Below are positions 55,001 through 61,388 of a stretch of DNA of 64,000 bases, piece after piece; positions within the stretch are counted from its first letter, which is position 1, and every line of letters begins with the position of its first letter. The notes under the pieces were generated by a model, which saw only the letters and a list, made by a program, of their open reading frames with translations, searched no databases and had not been told where the DNA came from. Made by a program: the position numbers and the translations under genes. Source of the DNA: Leptolyngbyaceae cyanobacterium JSC-12 (lineage in GTDB: Bacteria; Cyanobacteriota; Cyanobacteriia; Leptolyngbyales; Leptolyngbyaceae); assembly GCA_000309945.1 (NCBI GenBank), contig CM001633.1, positions 5,434,043 to 5,498,042 on the forward strand. The letters run 5' to 3'.

Positions 55001-56056
55001 TTGCTAGAAAAAGCTAAAGATCCTGCACTTAAACCAAAATGTGTCGGGCAGCTACTCGAAGAGCTTCTAAAGCGAGGATCAACTGAAGCTAAAGATCTTG
55101 CAAAGTCTCTGATTTCTTTTCCGCTACCATTAACTGGGGATGAGCGTGAAAGGGCTTTGATTGCTTCTAGAGTACTGGTTGAGAATTCAGATCCGTCCAG
55201 TTGGTCATTTATCTGGTCACTGATCCAGCAAGATTCATCCTTTGGGCATGAAGTCTTTGAATTAACTGCTTCCCGTTATTCACGTGGAATTCAGCTAAAC
55301 CTAACTGAAACACAATTAGCTGACCTATACGTTTGGCTGGTTTGCCAATATCCTTACGATGAAGACCCCGACTACAGTGATGAAGACCCCGACTACAGTA
55401 ATGAGGTGCTTGCTCATTCTGTAACGGCTAGAGACGGTATGGCTAGACTAAGAGACAGTGTTTTAGTCCAATTGAAAGAACGAGGAACGCTTCAAGCGTG
55501 TACTGAAGTTCAACGCCTTATTCAGGAACTGCCTAGCATCACTTGGCTTACAAAAACGTTGATCGATGCTCAAGTCAATATGCGGCGTAAAACCTGGCAA
55601 CCACCTAAACCAGAAGATATTCTTCAGCTTGTTAGTAGTCAACTAGATAATCAAAATACACACATTCAAACAGAGGTGCTGATTATGCAAGGATCGAATA
55701 ACTCAAATCTCAATTTTGGTGGATCTGTAGGTGCAGTTAATATCAATAGCACTGTGCATGGAGACCAAATTGGTACACAACACAACTATGCTTCAGAGCA
55801 AAGTTTGGTAGAAGCCTTTGATGAAATTCAGCAGATTTTCAATCGTCTTACTCAGAACTATCCAACTTCAACCGAATCCGAACAGCAAATTGTTGTAGCA
55901 GAAGCAGTGAAAGAGGTGAAGCAAAATCCAACTTTGATGAAGCGAGTGAAAGTTGGGGGGCAGGCATTTATCTTTGAAGCACTTCAAAAAGCTTCAGATC
56001 AGTGGTGGGTTAGTCCATTTGTGAAAGCGATCGAAGCTGGAATTAAGGGAGAGTAA
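52004..56056 (+). CDS. large STAND/NACHT-like ATPase with C-terminal accessory domain
   Basis: About 1350 residues from ATG 52004; a TTG at 51983 also opens the frame. The N-terminus carries YGWKRFWCPRSG and GYLCDP. Walker A is GEPGIGKT (58-65), and Walker B is HIFLDSFDE (about 121-129), with the Asp-Glu typical of NACHT/STAND enzymes. The middle (about 400-1200) is helical and repeat-like, as in NLR sensor domains. The last 123 residues (from about 1228) begin with a Gly/Asn-rich strand (NSNLNFGGSVGAVNINS, VHGDQIGTQHNYA) and end in helices, a module seen elsewhere in cyanobacteria. A 21-bp tandem duplication lies at 55358-55399. Antiphage defence is inferred from architecture, not shown. Confidence 0.8.
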   Translation: MSKQIYGWKRFWCPRSGSINLADGGYLCDPEGEWGKAYNPDLVSLEAISHLPCLALLGEPGIGKTKALEVEQSKIVGKIQEQGDQVLFLDLRSYGSEDRLVRSLFDSPEFKAWQAGTHRLHIFLDSFDECLLRVDTLATLLVDEFKRYQNAVHRLFLRIACRTAVWQPVLEEGLKEIWGENSVGVYELAPLRRIDVIETAKAERCPPDDFLEEVHRKNIVPLAIKPITLGFLLNTYDRHGGQFPPNQKLRELYLEGCKLLCEEINGSRRGSNRRGNFDVDQRLIVAARTAAITIFANRFAVWTGVDQGNVPIEDVLLQKLCHGYETANGREFEITRAVIEEVLDTGLFSSRGLHRMGWAHQTYAEFLAAWYLVQHEVPLEKIRELIFSPEDPNHKLIPQLHETAAWIASMRMDVRQEIIKTDPDVLLRSDIPTDSDLREAIATNLLMQYEQEKLYDYERNQFRNYGKLKHPGLAAQLHPYIQNSTKQIDARDTAIDIAEVCEVSELQEELVNLALNSSESIHLRVSATKALCSIGDAGTRLRLKPLAIEQLPEDEDDQLKGFALCALWSELLTAEELFSVLTRPKKRNFFGSYQMFIDLELVPRLQPGDLVVALNWLGNQGIRCFGHPFEKLGNAILLKAWENFALPGIAEKFTRVALVQWKDHQRIITGDDKLQQRFALSLLNDSKKRHTLIEQAVLIISETEEDPYFLLSSPTENILISEDIFWMLEKLQNANYEKAEKIWSQLLQWSFNRQDAKQVDAIVVATQTNNILQEVFASYFSPIDLNSIQADKLRADYLRMQEMQERRQNPPLLDPPPRERVLQLLEKLESGDLSAWWQLNMEMTLKPDSTHYDNEFELDLTRLPGWQEAEESTQTRIIEGAKKYIQEQNDIDYEWIGTNTFDRPSLADCRALQLLLKESPDFLENLSSENWRKWAPVIVAAPSINQHKDSYLEIVKYAYLNASQESIDTLITLIDRQEYGYTDLISRFNECWDEQLKLSLLEKAKDPALKPKCVGQLLEELLKRGSTEAKDLAKSLISFPLPLTGDERERALIASRVLVENSDPSSWSFIWSLIQQDSSFGHEVFELTASRYSRGIQLNLTETQLADLYVWLVCQYPYDEDPDYSDEDPDYSNEVLAHSVTARDGMARLRDSVLVQLKERGTLQACTEVQRLIQELPSITWLTKTLIDAQVNMRRKTWQPPKPEDILQLVSSQLDNQNTHIQTEVLIMQGSNNSNLNFGGSVGAVNINSTVHGDQIGTQHNYASEQSLVEAFDEIQQIFNRLTQNYPTSTESEQQIVVAEAVKEVKQNPTLMKRVKVGGQAFIFEALQKASDQWWVSPFVKAIEAGIKGE

Positions 56057-56086
56057 AAAGTTGTATCTGATGATGACTGGAGAAAA

Positions 56087-56332
56087 ATGATGCAAATTAC
56101 GATCAATCTACCGCCAGATCTTGAACAAGATCTGATTCGTCAAGCAGCGCAATTAAACGTTCCGCTTCAAACCTTGATTCTGCAAGCCTTACGTCAAATG
56201 ACTCAAATTCCCGATGTTTCCACTTCTCGGTGGTCGGAGGTTATATTGTCCTATGAAGGAATCCCTGACTTCCCTCCGTTTGAGTCCTATCGTGACGAAC
56301 TCCTTCTACCCCCTGAGCCGGAGCTATTCTGA
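56087..56332 (+). CDS. antitoxin of a VapBC-type pair
   Basis: An 81-residue protein with an N-terminal ribbon-helix-helix-like part (MQITINLPPDLEQDLIRQAA, LNVPLQTLILQALRQM) for DNA binding and an acidic/proline tail that probably wraps the toxin. Its stop overlaps the toxin start (TGATG). ATG at 56087 or 56090. It would neutralise the PIN toxin and autoregulate the pair. Confidence 0.78.
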   Translation: MMQITINLPPDLEQDLIRQAAQLNVPLQTLILQALRQMTQIPDVSTSRWSEVILSYEGIPDFPPFESYRDELLLPPEPELF

Positions 56333-56736
56333 TGCGATATCTACTCGATACTTGCGTCATCAGCGACTTCATCAAGGGTGAAGCTGGCACTAAAATCAGG
56401 CTCAAACAAACCCCACCTGTTGATATTGCTGTCTCGGCAATTACGGTCATGGAGTTACGCTACGGATTGGCACTCAATCTTCAACGTGCCCAGAAGGTTG
56501 AACCAGCGATCTCTAGCTTTCTGTCTTCTGTAACAATTCTCCCTTTCAGCACCGTAGAAGCAGAACAAGCGGCTCAAATTCGTGCTGTCCTTAAATCTCA
56601 AGGGCAGCCAATTGGTGCTTACGATGTCTTGATTGCGGCTACTGCGCTGCAACATAATCTTCTCATGATCACAGCAAACCAAAGAGAATTTGATCGAGTT
56701 CCTGGTCTACAGACTGAGAATTGGCGACAGCCCTAG
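56332..56736 (+). CDS. vapC: PIN-domain ribonuclease toxin (VapC family)
   Basis: A 134-residue PIN protein: MRYLLDTCVISDFIKGE with the first acidic residue, ITVMELRYGL (Glu), then AYDVLIAATALQHNLLMITA (Asp) and NQREFDRVPGL. These four acidic positions are those of VapC toxins, which cleave RNA. The attC site starts 2 bases after its stop, as is usual for cassette genes. It may stabilise the cassette against loss. Confidence 0.88.
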   Translation: MRYLLDTCVISDFIKGEAGTKIRLKQTPPVDIAVSAITVMELRYGLALNLQRAQKVEPAISSFLSSVTILPFSTVEAEQAAQIRAVLKSQGQPIGAYDVLIAATALQHNLLMITANQREFDRVPGLQTENWRQP

Positions 56737-56738
56737 CA

Positions 56739-56825
56739 GACTAACAGCACGATGGAGCGAATAAAGCAAGAGAGCAAGGTAGTGTGGTAGAAGTTACTAG
56801 CCGCCGTTGACTTTAGCCGTTAACT
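56739..56825 (+). other. attC recombination site of cassette 2
   Basis: R'' GACTAAC (56739-56745) and R' GTTAACT (56819-56825), 87 bp. R'' is the exact complement of the cassette's start box GTTAGTC (51838). The arm after R'' (GATGGAGCGAATAAAGC) is alike in sequence to that of the site at 60881-60965. The L arms pair less well than in the other sites. Confidence 0.65.
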
Positions 56826-57053
56826 AGCTCCGCATCGAGTCCTTGCACTCGTTCTTCGAGGTGATTTGTGAGTCCGAAACCGCCTAGAAGATTGTTAGTT
56901 ACGGCAGTCGTTCAAGGGTATCTGTGATCGCGAGAGCACCCAGAAGGGTATCGGTCAGGGCAGCATCGAGGGGGTGCTGGTAGGAGGTGTGATGGTGAGT
57001 TACCGGGAGGTGATTAGTGTATCGCTCAGCTAACATAGCAGTGCAGCGAATTG
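56826..57053 (+). repeat. gene-poor cassette remnant with half attC
   Basis: No credible gene. The DNA is clearly similar to 60678-60880 (both begin R', then a stretch with TTTCGAGGTGAT and GTCCGAAA, and end AGCTAAC). At 57028 the R'' box AGCTAAC and the following ATAGCAGTGCAGCGAATTGAGG match the start of the attC at 56739, but the second half is absent; the terminator before intI follows instead. Confidence 0.55.
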
Positions 57054-57092
57054 AGGTGCGATCGCGTCCTTGCTCAGGCGATCGCACCTTTT
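57054..57092 (+). terminator. intrinsic terminator with HIP1-containing stem
   Basis: A perfect 12-bp stem AGGTGCGATCGC / GCGATCGCACCT with a 12-base loop, followed on the plus strand by TTTTCTT. It would stop plus-strand cassette transcripts before they run into the convergent integrase gene. Confidence 0.7.
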
Positions 57093-57093
57093 C

Positions 57094-58059
57094 TTATCGA
57101 TCCAGGGGACTCCGGACTCCACGCCCACCCCGATTGAGGACATGGGTGTAAATCATCGTCGTTTTCACATCCTTGTGTCCTAATAACTCTTGCACTGTGC
57201 GGATGTCGTAACCATTCTCTAATAAGTGAGTGGCAAAACTGTGGCGAAAGGTATGGCAACTGACTCGTTTTTCGATGCCCGCTGCTCGTGTTGCTCGTTT
57301 AACAGCTCGTTGCACGCCGGTTTCATGCAAATGATGGCGACGCACAAGCCCACTACGGGGATCGCGAGAAAGCCCAAAGGAGGGAAAGACGAACTGCCAA
57401 ATCCAATCCCGGTCAGCATTTGGGTATTTGCGATCAAGGGCAAAGGGCAGGTATACAGAGCCGTACCCAGCCTCCAGATCTAACTGATGAAGCCGTTTAG
57501 CGCCCTGTAAATGCTGCTTCAGTCGCTCAATCAAGCACTCTGGTAGTGTCGTTATCCGGCTCTCTGCCCCTTTGGCATCCCGGATAAAGACCTGCTGCTG
57601 AGCAAAATCTAAATCTTTTACTCGCAGTCGTAACCCCTCTGTCAACCGCAGCCCACTGCCATAGAGCACCTGAATCACCAGGCGATAGACACCAGATAAC
57701 TGCTCAATCACTGCCAGCACTTCCGCTTTGGTCAGCACCGTTGGCAAGTAGCGAGAACGCTTAGCCCGCAATGCGTCTAACGGTTCTTCAAAGGGCTGGT
57801 TAAGAACGGTGCGATATAAGAACAGCAGAGCACTGAACGCCTGATTTTGAGTCGAGGCTGCCACCTGTTCCTCAATGGCCAGATGACTGAGAAACGCTTC
57901 TATTTCGGCTTTGCCCATGTCTTTGGGATGCTGCTTGTTATGAAAGAGGATAAAACGCCGGATCCAATAGACATAACTCTCTTCCGTTCGATAAGAGTAA
58001 TGCTTGATGCGAATTGCCTCCCGAACCTGATCCAGGAGTTTTTTGGGTGGTGCGGCCAT
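57094..58059 (-). CDS. intI: integron integrase (IntI-type tyrosine recombinase)
   Basis: A 321-residue tyrosine recombinase. N-terminal SAM-like domain: [20 protein letters not shown]. Catalytic residues: Arg in [14 protein letters not shown], His-Arg in [14 protein letters not shown], His in [16 protein letters not shown] and the Tyr nucleophile in the same stretch. An IntI-specific insertion is present: [37 protein letters not shown]. The end [13 protein letters not shown] is typical of IntI. All catalytic residues are present, so it should be active. It would recombine attC sites (as folded single strands) with attI. It faces away from the right-hand cassettes, as usual. Confidence 0.92.
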   Translation of the reverse strand: MAAPPKKLLDQVREAIRIKHYSYRTEESYVYWIRRFILFHNKQHPKDMGKAEIEAFLSHLAIEEQVAASTQNQAFSALLFLYRTVLNQPFEEPLDALRAKRSRYLPTVLTKAEVLAVIEQLSGVYRLVIQVLYGSGLRLTEGLRLRVKDLDFAQQQVFIRDAKGAESRITTLPECLIERLKQHLQGAKRLHQLDLEAGYGSVYLPFALDRKYPNADRDWIWQFVFPSFGLSRDPRSGLVRRHHLHETGVQRAVKRATRAAGIEKRVSCHTFRHSFATHLLENGYDIRTVQELLGHKDVKTTMIYTHVLNRGGRGVRSPLDR

Positions 58060-58101
58060 TGGTAGATACCCAGGAATTACCGAAGTGAATATGTATTAAA
58101 T

Positions 58102-58115
58102 AGTACATCTGTTTT
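58102..58115 (-). promoter_or_regulatory. possible LexA box upstream of intI
   Basis: AGTACATCTGTTTT lies 43 bases before the intI start. It matches the published cyanobacterial LexA consensus RGTACNNNDGTWCB at all but one fixed position. In Vibrio, intI is under LexA/SOS control; here the link is inference. Confidence 0.4.
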
Positions 58116-58170
58116 GTGTAATTTCTTAAGCTTTACAGAAGTTTTAACCTCTACCTGGTTGGCAGAGCTA

Positions 58171-58395
58171 TTGTGTAGTTAGCATCTGTCTAAATCCCTA
58201 CTTCGGAATCTTAGGCAGACGGAATCGGCCTAAACATCCCAATCAGGAGGATAGGCGGACGGGATCTGTCTAACTGCCTGGGTTGGAATGATAGGCAGAT
58301 GCTAGTCAGTCTAAACCCCTGTTCAGGAATCATAGGCAGACATTACTCTGTCTATCCATCCAAATCAGGGAGATAGGCAGATGGGATCTGTCTAA
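58171..58395 (+). repeat. right palindrome array, period 40-41 bp, attI-like position
   Basis: Five inverted repeats of 23-24 bp (TTAGGC or ATAGGC, N11-12, then GCCTAA or GTCTAA) start at 58211, 58251, 58291, 58332 and 58373, with a half unit before them ending at 58193. The spacers between them are 16-18 bp. The units are degenerate in their centres but the arms are nearly constant. The last arm ends at 58395 and GTTGGGC, a perfect G/TTRRRY box, starts 6 bases later at 58402. This matches the geometry of the 50039-50230 array. Confidence 0.8.
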
Positions 58396-58488
58396 AAAAG
58401 AGTTGGGCTGCTTTGTGTTATCCGTAAAGACAGTAACCGAAAGACTGTCTGTTGGGTGCTGGATGTTCAGTTGGTCATATAGATTGGG

Positions 58489-58579
58489 GGCGTTGCTGAA
58501 TCTGTCTATGAAGCGATTTCTGGAAGCCTTAGTACTCCGTCTAGAATCCAGCGAAATCATAGTGCCATTCAGCAACGCC
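58489..58579. mobile_element. 91-bp MITE-like element
   Basis: Perfect 13-bp terminal inverted repeats GGCGTTGCTGAAT / ATTCAGCAACGCC enclose 65 bases. ATTGGG occurs directly before the left end and one base after the right end, a possible target duplication. No coding sequence. The ends resemble those of DDE-type insertion sequences. Confidence 0.65.
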
Positions 58580-58594
58580 AATTGGGTTCTATAA

Positions 58595-58748
58595 GTTAAG
58601 ACAGTCGATGAACTAACTAAGGCAGTGCTGCAAGAATTCGGTACGTTACCAAACCTGAAATTATCGGAGAGGCAAAGATTGCCTGAGTGTTCTGCAATTT
58701 ACTTTGCGATCGCTCATGATCAAGTTCTTTATGTTGGGTTAGACTGAA
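58595..58748 (+). pseudogene. N-terminal fragment of a GIY-YIG-like protein
   Basis: An open frame without a start codon encodes LPNLKLSERQRLPECSAIYF and AIAHDQVLYVGLD, then TGA. This resembles the start of cyanobacterial GIY-YIG nuclease-like proteins (a conserved Y.V..GLVLYVGK-type strand). The rest of the gene is missing; the MITE lies just upstream. Confidence 0.45.
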
Positions 58749-58774
58749 CTTCAGAAACACACTTGGCAATTCCT

Positions 58775-59662
58775 ATGACAACAAGCTTAGAAAACGTAGT
58801 GTGGAATGGGTTGATCGGAAATCATATTCGTCACTGCAATCAACGCCGCTGGAGGATGGGGCTGTTTTCTGTTTTTGCTCCATTGATAGCAGGAGTTATT
58901 GTGGCTCCGTTGATATTCATCACCCATATTTTAGGGATAGGAACAGACTATATTCCTTATGTTTACCCAATTGCATTAATTGGAGTTGGGTGCTTTCTTC
59001 TATCTCCATCAGGATTAGTTGAGTTCCTTAAAGTCATACTCCTCAGCATAATTCTGATGACTGTGGTTGGCTGGCTTATTTTTATACCACTTGGGATTAG
59101 CGATTTAGTAAAGTCTTCATTGTCAAATCGCGTACCAAGAAAGCACCCAATTGCTAAATCAATTGCTAAGGCAACTAAAGCAATCAATAATGATGACCTG
59201 GAAAGATCTGTAGAGCAGATTGAACAAGAAATCCAAGCTTCAGATTCAGAAACAGTTGGCTCAACAGTAATTACTCGTTCTTGGTTAATATATCCCAGTG
59301 AACAGAACTTAGAAGTCATGCTCTTAGAAGATATAATATGGCTTTGTAAAATAAGAGGAAAGATTAAAGGAGTAGAGCTACATTCGGCAGTTGCACACGA
59401 TGTTAATGGGAATTCAATTGCAATTCAAAAAAATGTTTTGCAGAGATCAAAAAATGGAAAGCCATCCGCTGGTATTCTTTCTGTTACCCTACTTAGTGAA
59501 CAGCAGGTTGACCACATTATCAACATCATCGTCTCCAGGTTTCCATGGATTATTACTGAATCAAGTACTGATATGCAGCAGCGCTGGTTATTCAGACGCT
59601 CAGATATGATACAAGAGTTAACACGAGTTATAGATTCTCGAAGACGACAAATATTAGGGTAA
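58775..59662 (+). CDS. cassette-borne membrane protein of unknown function
   Basis: About 295 residues from MTTSLENVVWNGLIGNHIRH; a TTG 12 bases upstream also opens the frame. Two or three N-terminal membrane helices (LFSVFAPLIAGVIVAPLIFI, VYPIALIGVGCFLLSPSG, VILLSIILMTVVGWLIFIPL), a lysine-rich linker, then a soluble domain (RSWLIYPSEQNLEVMLLEDI, WLCKIRGKIKGVELHSAVAH, IINIIVSRFPWIITESSTD). No family assigned. It is the first gene after the right array. Confidence 0.65.
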   Translation: MTTSLENVVWNGLIGNHIRHCNQRRWRMGLFSVFAPLIAGVIVAPLIFITHILGIGTDYIPYVYPIALIGVGCFLLSPSGLVEFLKVILLSIILMTVVGWLIFIPLGISDLVKSSLSNRVPRKHPIAKSIAKATKAINNDDLERSVEQIEQEIQASDSETVGSTVITRSWLIYPSEQNLEVMLLEDIIWLCKIRGKIKGVELHSAVAHDVNGNSIAIQKNVLQRSKNGKPSAGILSVTLLSEQQVDHIINIIVSRFPWIITESSTDMQQRWLFRRSDMIQELTRVIDSRRRQILG

Positions 59663-59727
59663 GAGCTTTTGCATAGATCAAGAATTTACAAGTAAAAGCT
59701 AGAAGTTTTGCTACACCAAATAACTCA

Positions 59728-59810
59728 GTCTAATTAGGGTGCAGCGGATTGACCGAAACCACTTGGATGGGAAGCAGAGGTACAGCAACCCCTGACCTGA
59801 ATTGTTAAAC
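59728..59810 (+). other. candidate degenerate attC site
   Basis: GTCTAAT (59728) and GTTAAAC (59804), 83 bp apart end to end, near the length of the clear sites. GTTAAAC fits GTTRRRY exactly, and GTCTAAT can pair with the upstream GTTGGGC with G-T wobbles. The inner arms (AGGGTGCAGC and GCAACCCC) pair only partly, so this is tentative. Confidence 0.35.
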
Positions 59811-59884
59811 TTCTTAATAAAGTTTCGCTGATCCTAAAGTTCCTTTAAATTTTTATCCTACTACTAATTGCTTAGCTTCAACCC

Positions 59885-60472
59885 ATGAATGACATTACTC
59901 CCGAACGACCCGCCCTTCCTGAAACGGTGGATACTATTGGTTCATCGGCGATTCTTGAGCGCGATCCCAAACGCGATTTCCGAGGGGCTAACTTTCGATC
60001 TGCTGACTTGAGGGGTTGTGATTTCATGGGCTGTGATCTAGAAGGGGCTGACCTTCATGGGGCGGATCTGAATGGCGCGAATCTACGGTGTGCCAACTTG
60101 AAAAATGCCGATCTCAGCCTTACCGATCTCTCTTATGCGTCTCTCGGTGGTGCCCAGATGCAGGGGGCAATCCTGACGGCGGCAAATCTCCAAGGCACAA
60201 ATCTGAAGGCGGCGAATCTCAGCCGTGCAAAGCTGAATGGGACCAATTTCAACGAGGCGAATCTCTATGGTGCGAATTTAGCGGGGGCTGACCTGAGGGT
60301 GGCGGATTTCAACCATGCGAATCTCAGTTATGCTGACCTTCGTAAAACGCTTTTACTGGGTGCTATTTTCGATGATGCGAACTTGAAGCAATGCTGCTTT
60401 GGATCGGATACAGGGATCCGGGAATCGATCAAGTTTGGTTTCAAGCAACGTGGAGCAATTTTTGATGTGTGA
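59885..60472 (+). CDS. pentapeptide-repeat protein
   Basis: A 195-residue protein built of A(D/N)LxG-type pentapeptides (ANFRSADLRGCDFMGCDLEG, ADLHGADLNGANLRCANLKN and so on to ADLRKTLLLGAIFDD), forming a right-handed quadrilateral beta helix. The N-terminal 30 residues are non-repeat. Some such proteins mimic DNA and protect gyrase; no sequence feature here shows that. The gene lies in a cassette ended by the attC at 60590. Confidence 0.85.
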   Translation: MNDITPERPALPETVDTIGSSAILERDPKRDFRGANFRSADLRGCDFMGCDLEGADLHGADLNGANLRCANLKNADLSLTDLSYASLGGAQMQGAILTAANLQGTNLKAANLSRAKLNGTNFNEANLYGANLAGADLRVADFNHANLSYADLRKTLLLGAIFDDANLKQCCFGSDTGIRESIKFGFKQRGAIFDV

Positions 60473-60675
60473 AGCACGATATAGAGTACGCGAAGTCCCT
60501 CAACTACGATTTGAACGCAATTTTTACAGCACTCCTCAAGAAAGCAGCGGCTAGCGGTCGGAAAGTTGTAACTTTGTCGCGCAAGCCTAGTCTAACAATC
60601 CCGTTGCACACCGACCGTATCAAGTTGGTTGGTGAATCCGAAAGGTTATTAGCGGCGGGTGAACGGGGTCGTTAG
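60469..60675 (+). CDS. small cassette ORF overlapping the attC
   Basis: A GTG at 60469 overlaps the stop of the pentapeptide gene. The 68-codon frame reads MKHDIEYAKSLNYDLNAIFT, ALLKKAAASGRKVVTLSRKP and ends inside the attC. The first 45 codons look protein-like. It may be a small protein translated by coupling, or chance. Confidence 0.35.
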   Translation: MKHDIEYAKSLNYDLNAIFTALLKKAAASGRKVVTLSRKPSLTIPLHTDRIKLVGESERLLAAGERGR

Positions 60676-60677
60676 CT
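60590..60677 (+). other. attC recombination site (pentapeptide cassette)
   Basis: R'' GTCTAAC (60590-60596) and R' GTTAGCT (60671-60677), 88 bp. L'' CCCGTTGCACACCGACCG (60600-60617) folds on L' CGGCGGGTGAACGGG (60653-60667) almost perfectly, with single extra bases only in L''. Plus orientation. The strongest attC in the window. Confidence 0.88.
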
Positions 60678-60880
60678 GGCTCTGTATCAAGTCGTTGCAC
60701 TGGCGTTTCGAGGTGATCTGGTTGTCCGAAAGCACCCAGGAAATGGTCGGTTGAGGCAGTGGTTTGAGGGTTATCTGTAGTAGCGAAAGCGCCCAGCAGT
60801 TGCGAGGGGCGATCGGTAGTTCCGAAAACACTCAGGAGGCGATCGGTCGAGACGCATGAGGGGCGATCGGTGCGCGCTCC
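60678..60880 (+). repeat. gene-poor cassette body with internal repeats
   Basis: Cassette of about 288 bp between start box GTTAGCT (60671) and attC R'' AGCTAAC (60881), an exact complement. No plausible gene on the plus strand. GCGATCGGT-containing units recur. Similar to the cassette body at 56826-57027. It could be structured RNA, a promoter cassette or simple filler. Confidence 0.6.
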
Positions 60881-60965
60881 AGCTAACACGTCATTGGAGC
60901 GGACAAGTGAAAGTTGCTGGTGCTAAGTTTGAGTCCACGGTTGCCGCTCAATTGTGCCGTTAGCC
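60881..60965 (+). other. attC recombination site (gene-poor cassette)
   Basis: R'' AGCTAAC (60881-60887) and R' GTTAGCC (60959-60965), 85 bp. TTGGAGCGGACAA (about 60894) pairs with TTGCCGCTCAA (60941) with extra bases on the left arm. Plus orientation. R'' complements the GTTAGCT at 60671 exactly. Confidence 0.8.
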
Positions 60966-61072
60966 GTCTTGGGTTTTAGCCTCGCCCCCTCTATTTCGCT
61001 TGAGAAAATGCTGGAGTTGAGCGACAAGCTCAAACTATCGTGGTAAACTGCTGCAAGATCATTTGTTCTTGT

Positions 61073-61388
61073 ATGACGATGGCGAATTTACCCCACTTCA
61101 TCCAATATCAAGGCAGTAAAAGGAATCTGGCAAAGCACATCCTCCAGTTTTTTCCGAAAAATATTAAAAGGCTTGTAGAGCCTTTTGCTGGAACTGCTGC
61201 GATTAGTGTTGCTACGTCTGCGAGTCAGCTTACCCACAGTTTTTGGTTGAATGATTTGAACAAGCCGCTAATCGAGCTACTAGAACTGTCTATAGAGAGA
61301 CCAGACGAAATAGCAAATTCTTACTTACAGCTATGGAATGAGCAACATACTAATTCTGTAGCCCCATTATTTTGAGGTCAGGTCAAAA
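61073..61388 (+). pseudogene. Dam-type (D12 class) DNA adenine methylase, frameshifted and truncated
   Basis: From ATG 61073 the frame gives MTMANLPHFIQYQGSKRNLA (SAM motif YQGSKRNLA), then LVEPFAGTAAISVATSASQL (FxGxG-like SAM site), WLNDLNKPLIELLE and LWNEQHTNSVA. In a run of four C after GTAG the frame shifts to a stop at 61375; with three C it would continue AHYFEVRSKFN, the expected family sequence, up to IS copy 3 at 61389. The catalytic DPPY and the C-terminal half are missing. Confidence 0.72.

Noticed and set aside
57094..58059. XerC/XerD or phage integrase
   Set aside because: The extra segment before the His-Arg box and the [11 protein letters not shown] end are typical of IntI, and attC sites surround it.
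59728..59810. A fully convincing attC
   Set aside because: Box spacing and R' fit, but arm pairing is weak and R'' ends in T. Kept only as a candidate.
60620..60889. An 89-codon minus-strand gene with LGAFG-type repeats
   Set aside because: It runs through two attC half sites, and the related cassette at 56826-57027 has stops and shifts in the same frame, so coding is not conserved.
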